Shown: positions 58,463-64,000 of the stretch, one piece after another
Numbering within the stretch: position 1 is the first letter of the stretch
Layout: every line of letters starts with the position of its first letter
Assembly: GCA_964017195.1 (NCBI GenBank)
Contig: CAXHKT010000130.1
Coordinates: 62,001 to 126,000, forward strand
DNA from: Siderastrea radians
Taxonomy: Eukaryota; Cnidaria; Anthozoa; Scleractinia; Rhizangiidae
DNA: 64,000 nucleotides
Direction of reading: 5' to 3'
Made by a program: the position numbers and the translations under genes
The notes under the pieces: generated by a model
Told to the model about the DNA's origin: nothing
Database searches by the model: none
The model's input: only the letters and a program-made list of their open reading frames with translations

Positions 58463-59692
58463 AACAATTATTCTGCGAGGGCGCGCTGGATATCGAATGA
58501 TAGATAACCAACGAGGCGCGTAGCGTCGAGTTGGTTATAATCATTTGATATCCAGCAAGCCCGAGTAGAATAATTGTTTTATTAAAAACTTAACCACTAT
58601 TAAAAAAAAAATCAAGAAAGAACGGGAAAAATGAGAAAAGAAATTTAAACGGAACAAGAATCGCTCACATGACTGAACGAAAAAGGCGCCAAAACCTTGC
58701 GAAGTGTTGCAGCGTTTCATTGCAAAACTGAATGAATCAATGAAACCTGCTCGAAAGTGAACAAAGTAGCACAAGTTTTGGAAAGAAATCTTCTAATTAT
58801 TGGCTCTAAAATATGGTACATGTTTGATTTTTCCTGAAACATTGTTGTTATCATCGTTCAAAGCGGATTGAAGCTGTACAATTTCACCATATTAGCTGCT
58901 GGAGTTGAAACTGAACAAGTTTGTAATCTGTTCGCACAACGGAGCCATCATGTGCGTGTTTGATCGAACTGAAGACAGAACAAATTTGAACTTGAAGAGG
59001 TAATTTCCATGCAGCTCAGAAGCAAGATTACTGTAGTGAGGAACATTAGAAGTCACCATCATAGTTTGTTAAATGCAAAGTGCAAAATGCAGTTGTTCTC
59101 GGTTTAGAGGTTGCGGACGGAATGGTTAGCTTAAAAACAACATTCAAACAACTGGAAAAGCGATTCAACTCCGTTTACATGGCATCTGATGTCTATCTGA
59201 GCATTTGGGCCTGTTGGAACACAGAGCTACAACGAGTGCAGGTAAACCAGTGTCAATTTTGCGTGTTAAAGGCGAAAAAAATCTCGCCCTTCCTTCCTTC
59301 TAGTTTGCCGCTGTATTTTTTTAGTACTTGTTTAGACTGCTTCCTGATTTTTGCACCGATTCGCCATGAATGCGTGATAGTTTTTATTAAATGCTCCTGC
59401 CCCATTTCACTGTGTTTTATTTTATGTCTTGTCTTGATATTTTGAAGTGGAAAGCTTTCCTGATAAAACCTAACGTGTTCAATTTCAATGATCGACGTGA
59501 CGATCGATGAAAGAAATTAATTGTAAACACGACGCTTAATGCTTAAATTTCTATTTCTGCACAGTTTCTTCAAACAATTTTGACTTGTGTTAGACGACGC
59601 TGTTGGTGATGCTTGTTGGTGACGATGTTGGAATTTCTGCCTAATTTAAATTCGCTACCAAGTGATTTTTCTCGTCCATTTTGCTCGTCGGG
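58463..59692. repeat. Repeat H, copy 2 (hairpin plus intact exon-like segment)
   Basis: It matches 21686-22904. It begins with the hairpin at 58463-58580 (AACAATTATTCTGCGAGGG; GGATATC and ATAACCAAC inverted). The exon-like segment is described separately. Confidence 0.75.
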
Positions 59693-60156
59693 TTGCTCGC
59701 GAGGAAAAAACTTTCAGCTCACTTGTTGTCGAGTGTTCATTTACCAAAACTTAAAAAATCAACAGAAGGCCAAGTAAACAAGCAGTTGCTAGCTAACACA
59801 GCTAGCAAGCGTCGTTAAAGAGGCTCTGTCGCCTATTATTAAGATTATTAGAAAAAAAACTAAAAGACAGAATGCATTCAAGGGAAACCCAAAAATATTG
59901 GTTTTGTTTTGTTTAAACTAATTCTACCGGTTTTCCGAAAGTGTAATTAAGTGCGTTTTGGCTGCAGATGGCTCTGATGGAAATGGATGCAGTTGAAAAC
60001 ATTAGGCTAAATGTCTTCAAGTTTCTCCTTGTTTCTCGACAACATCGCCAGAAACTGATTATAGTTTGTTACTCCTTCGGGAAATTCATTCATTTGTTTT
60101 CTCTTGACGTTCTAGAAGCATTTCGTGTGCGAGAAATTTGGATAATTAGAATTTGA
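59065..60156 (+). other. Candidate two-exon ORF, family unknown
   Basis: The open segment 59065-59241 (VADGMVSLKTTFKQLEKRFN, then SVYMASDVYLSIWACWNTEL) ends at a consensus CAG|GTAAAC. A strong acceptor (TTTTGGCTGCAG) at 59967 opens 59968-60156 (MALMEMDAVENIRLNVFKFL, then SRQHRQKLIIVC). The two would join in phase 0. The donor and first segment also exist at 22.4 kb but are frame-broken there. I do not recognise the protein; it may be carried by the H repeat. Confidence 0.3.
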
Positions 60157-60948
60157 AGCTTAGCATTTTGTTCACCCAAAAACGTGAAAATTTACCTTCA
60201 CATAGTCCCCTTAAGTGATGCCTGGGAAATGCCTACTCTGATAATTATCACTGAAATGATATACTAATGATGATGATGATCTATATCTTTTTTTATTATA
60301 TTGGTAATGGAACTGGACAGTAATTTGCTAATTTGTATTTTAGGCACTTCTGACTGAGAGAGAAAAAAATCTGTCGATTCATTGACATGTGTTTGCCTTA
60401 TATGTAATGCAGCAGAAAATCTTTGCCTCTGCGGCTGCGATAAATATCAAAAGTGCTGAAAAAAGAAACGAGATAGAAACGTCATGAACATATTTAAAAA
60501 GAAAAAAAGCTCTGACAATTGATTGACATATGTTTGCTGTAGCTAGTACGGCAACTGTAATCATCATGTCAAGCAAAATTATGATTTATGACGATTCGGT
60601 ACAGACTCGGTATCTTTTGTGCTTTGATTCCGTAAAGGCTCACGTAGAAATTGTACAAAAATAATTCCCTAAAAGTTTTGGTCACCAGAATCGAAATCGA
60701 GCAATATCTACCTGTCTTTTCATCCGAGAGTCAACCAAGAGTCATATATTAAAGTCCGTGGATCGATCATCCTAGTGTGATATTGCCCCTGCTAGATGAT
60801 CTTGTTCATTATTCAATTTGTTTTCTCATTGTTATAAAAGTTCCGCGAAGTACTTTGATGCTTTAAATGCTAAAAGAGGAATATTTAACTTTCAAGCACA
60901 AGACCTCATCAAAGTCATTCAGCACAACTGAACTTCAACAGCAAGGCG
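60157..60948. other. 5' flank of the last GPCR pseudogene
   Basis: AT-rich sequence with a short ATG/GAT repeat (about 60267-60282). No gene recognised. Confidence 0.45.
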
Positions 60949-61913
60949 ATGTCCAACAACACTTCTTGCCCTCGGTCCTTTTCAAACAATTTTTCAATCG
61001 TTTGTGACTTCAAAGACCATGGTGGACAAGAAGGTCCTTGCAGCTTTGTAGCCAGTTTTGCAAGTGCGGTCTTTATCGCCATTTTTCACCGGTGGCAGTG
61101 ACTGAATGAGCTGATTTTGGCGGCGATTTGGAAAAGACACTTTCACAAACGCCTTTTCATATTCTTCTTAGTGGATTATTGTTCACTGATTTGTGCACGG
61201 GGCTCATCGTTCAACCCGTAAATGTTGCAACCATTTTGCTTTACACCGTAAACGAGAAGCGATAAACAGGCCACTGTTAAATGTCACGTTTAAAACAATT
61301 GCTGATGCCAGTGCAACGTATTTTATGGCTATTGTGTTACTTCTTTTAACTTTTATGTCCGTTGAACGATGGCTGCACATGTCTCAACGATCTTTGATTG
61401 CACCGCGTCGTGGATGTGCGATTGCCCTTATGATTGTCCTTACTCCAGTCCCAATGGCTGTATTTCGCTCCTTGCAAACCATAAATCCAGGATCAATCGG
61501 AAGTGCATATAATGCCACGGTTATAGCAGTAATGCTAATTTGTTTTCTAACTACATTTATTGCTTATTTTAACGTTATACGAATTGTTCGTAGTCACCAG
61601 CTACATGTTTAAGCCAACGTACCATCTCAACACTTTGGTCAGACAGCAATAAACTTAAGTTCGCCAAGTAGTTGCAATCTTATAAATGATAGCTTTGTTT
61701 TCTTTTAGTTTCTTTCCTTTCGTTTTTCTGTTGGAGTGTATATTCATGTCGGGTTTAACTCCGAAACATCCGTGGCGTTGGATGTTTCCTTGGTACTTTA
61801 ATTTTTATCTTCTTCTCCCAACCCATGCCTTTATATATGGCAAATGAATGATATTCGCAGTGGAGTGAAAAAAATTATTGTGCTCGAAGAGCTAACTGTA
61901 CATTTTCTGTGAC
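60949..61913 (+). pseudogene. Class A GPCR pseudogene, multiple lesions
   Basis: The ATG at 60949 starts MSNNTSCPRSFSNNFSIVCD (N-glycosylation sites), but TM1 is broken (AVFIAIFHRWQ then stop), and TM2 is spread over other frames. From about 61280 a frame reads TFKTIADASATYF, LLTFMSVERWLHMSQRS, PMAVFRSLQTINPGS and LICFLTTFIAYFNVIRIVRS, with a TAA in ICL3 near 61610. TM6/TM7 are again frame-shifted, ending near NPCLYIWQMNDIRSGVKK. It is closest to the 56551-57529 gene (the shared IADASATYF block). Confidence 0.85.
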
Positions 61914-62171
61914 CTTCAACTCAATGACTGTAAGAAATTAAACGACGTTTCTTAAACAGTAGCGATAAAACTGAATGAGGTTTGGCAGTAGCTGTAAACT
62001 TTGTCAAGTATTCTTTCAAAAAAACAAAGGATATTCTGTCAAACATTCTTTTTTTTAAAACATTATCTGTTCAAATGATATTATCACAGATGAAACTAAG
62101 TCCTTCTCTCTTGTATAGAAACCTACAAACTGAATTAAATCTTGATCAGTAAGATATAAAGAAATACGTAA
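61914..62171. other. 3' flank of GPCR pseudogene; no gene seen
   Basis: AT-rich spacer with no recognisable signal before the R1 copy. Confidence 0.4.
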
Positions 62172-63545
62172 TATATAGATTTAGCCAAGCCTAAAAGCGG
62201 AGCTCCACATCTCTCTTTCATGCTCATGGCCCGTAAAATACAGTAAATTTTAGTTGTGCAGATTAATATTCCCCAAGAGGTGAAGAACAGCAAGGGAAAA
62301 CGTGCGGACCGCTGACGAAACTGTGAGTTGGCTTATTTTTCTTCAAAGAGAAGACTTCAGCACGACTTTCACCGACAGCTCTTCTTGTAGCACTCTTTCG
62401 AAAGCTAGCTTATTAAGTTCAAGAAGAGTACTTGTAAAACTACAATTGCTAAAAAAAATTAACTTAATAAGCTCCCGGTAGCGACTCGACAGACTTTTCC
62501 ATACAAATACACATTTCTCACTGATTCCAATTCATCCCTCTGGCTGTTTAGTTCTGTTAACCATGAAACATTTCTCGAAATCTATCTTGTTAAAATAAAT
62601 AATATTTTCCGGGCATCAAACCGTTTACTGACAAAAATTACCCAAAAACTGTTTTGCGGAAACTTTCAAGCACACGTATAATTATCAAGACAAAATGGCA
62701 CAAGTTTTTCAACCGCGAAGTATTAGTCGGGCGCTTTCAAGAACACACCCTGAACTAATTTTAGGAAACTTTTAGTCTCATTTTGGACAAAATAGACTTA
62801 AACCGAGAAATGCTTTGCTCATAGTTACTTAAATAAAGATTTCATTTCGATCTGTAACCAAAGAAGCACTGAAATGGCTTAGCGGTGAAAAACAAAACAC
62901 AAAAACATGCCACACTGAACTCACTCACTGAAACGGCGATTCTATGTTTAGTCGCTAAATTGGGACAGAAATGTCATTCACTTCAAATGAAGAAACTAAT
63001 GTATAACAATATAAGGAAGATAAAATTTTCCACAACTGAACAAAAAACATAAGGAGCTTTACACTGACTGACTATAAACTTAAAAATGACGACAGAGCGA
63101 CTCTTCAGGTATTGAATACTAAATTACGAATTAGTCAAGACAACCCAATATGCGTTGCCGAAGAAAAACAACCTACTTTGAAAAAAACAACACAGACTCA
63201 GTCTAGAATAGTCACGATTTCCACTTTTCGAATAAAATAAACTAGAATTGCTCTAAGAAAAATATTGAAAATTACGCACAATAAAAGTTCAAAAGGAAAC
63301 TGAGCGTAATCTGGCGTAATTAAGTTAAGCCTAATATGAGATTGCTCACTAATGAAAATTCCTTTAATGAATAAATACAGAAAAAAGGACAAGAAACCTT
63401 CAAAAACATGAAATGTCATTCACATACGAAGCACTTGTTTGCCTAGGAAAGCAAACTGCATTTACATTTCCCCTCGACCGAAGTTACTCGCAAGCCGGCA
63501 AACGGGAACTACAAGGTAATTTCACAGTTATTTTAAACAAGTTCT
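62172..63545 (+). repeat. R1 interspersed repeat, copy c (3' truncated)
   Basis: It starts TATATAGATTTAGCCAAGCC and then CTAAAAGCGGAGCTCC. It follows copies a and b until TTTTAAACAAGTTCTTAC, where the resemblance ends abruptly. The target TTAA region is intact but slightly changed (TTAACTTAATAAGCTCCCGG), without the MITE. Confidence 0.8.
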
Positions 63546-64000
63546 TACAGCAAGGAGCCCAAAAGTGTGACCACTTTTAATTTATTCGCATTCTTTCGTG
63601 CAGATTATCCAATCAGAAGCCGAGAATAGCTTCAAGAAAATTAACTCAAACCGCAAAGAGCTCTTGCGGCGAAGGTGAAGTTGCTCTTTGGTGGACGGAT
63701 GCCTGTTTTTTGAGGCTTTTACTCGTCAACGTTGGAGTTTTTGGCTTTGAAAACTTTCAGCAGACAAGTTTTGCAAATTGAAATGTGAAAATCGGAGAAA
63801 TCGATAACGTGTTTTTTTTGCGGTAAAATTGTAACTGTTCTCAGTCGAACGGGCCGCCGAGCAAGTGTAGCTCACTGTATAAAGGCTAAAAGCTCGAAGT
63901 GTAAGTAATTTCTACCGCCAGCATAAATGCATTTTTGCTTACTTTTACTTGTAAATACCACGAGGTTACTGTCAGCGTTCTGGCTTCACGTCTTTCAGTT
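63546..64000. other. Sequence beyond R1 copy c, unassigned
   Basis: Distinct from the R1 3' part in the other copies. It contains ATTATCCAATCAGAAGCC (a CCAAT box), a later GTATAAAG and a donor-like AGTGTAAGTAA near 63900, which could be a promoter and first exon running out of the window; nothing more can be supported. Confidence 0.25.

Overview
The window looks like an intergenic-rich, AT-rich piece of an animal nuclear genome, most likely a cnidarian and probably an anthozoan such as a stony coral. Reasons: genes are sparse and several are interrupted by candidate introns with consensus splice sites. It carries eukaryotic mobile elements only (Polinton, DIRS, Penelope-like, LINE, Merlin, and pogo-, Harbinger- and TTAA-type MITEs, tRNA-derived SINEs). 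It also has a cluster of rhodopsin-class GPCRs and DUF6589/RecQ-type genes of the kind multiplied in cnidarian genomes. The phylum call is inference from gene content; no species can be named.

Layout. 1-4.7 kb: a decayed Polinton/Maverick, with an integrase (+) and a broken protein-primed family B DNA polymerase (-) meeting tail to tail with overlapping stop codons. 4.8-13.3 kb: a dense field of small elements: a foldback repeat, an inverted gene-like duplication (5.1-5.6 and 12.4-12.8 kb), two tandem tRNA-like SINEs, a 1.3 kb element with ~500-bp inverted repeats and an 8-bp target duplication, a Merlin transposase fragment and a Harbinger-like MITE. 13.4-15.3 kb: a DIRS-like retroelement remnant (RNase H plus tyrosine recombinase). 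15.3-16.2, 18.6-21.2, 49.2-51.1, 53.7-55.3 and 62.2-63.5 kb: five copies of one interspersed repeat family, here called R1.

The main theme is a local family of class A GPCRs between 16.6 and 61.9 kb: ten loci on both strands. Only one is a complete, undamaged single-exon receptor (33357-34286, -). One more has an open frame but lacks the core of TM2 (27826-28716, +). Eight are pseudogenes or fragments. One is split by a pogo-like MITE, two are near-identical dead copies on a recent ~2.6 kb segmental duplication (22984-25744 and 34330-36901), and others are 3' halves in a tandem arrangement. This is birth-and-death evolution driven by duplication and transposon insertion.

31.0-32.7 kb holds a Penelope-like element (RT end plus GIY-YIG nuclease). 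39-49 kb holds a DUF6589 gene remnant (+) facing a broken RecQ-like helicase gene (-); the 3' end of the helicase gene is duplicated 6.5 kb away, on the other side of the DUF6589 remnant. 52.5-52.9 kb is a LINE 3' end. 58.5-60.2 kb has a repeat shared with 21.7-22.9 kb that carries a candidate spliced exon pair. Almost everything apart from the one GPCR is mobile, duplicated or dead.
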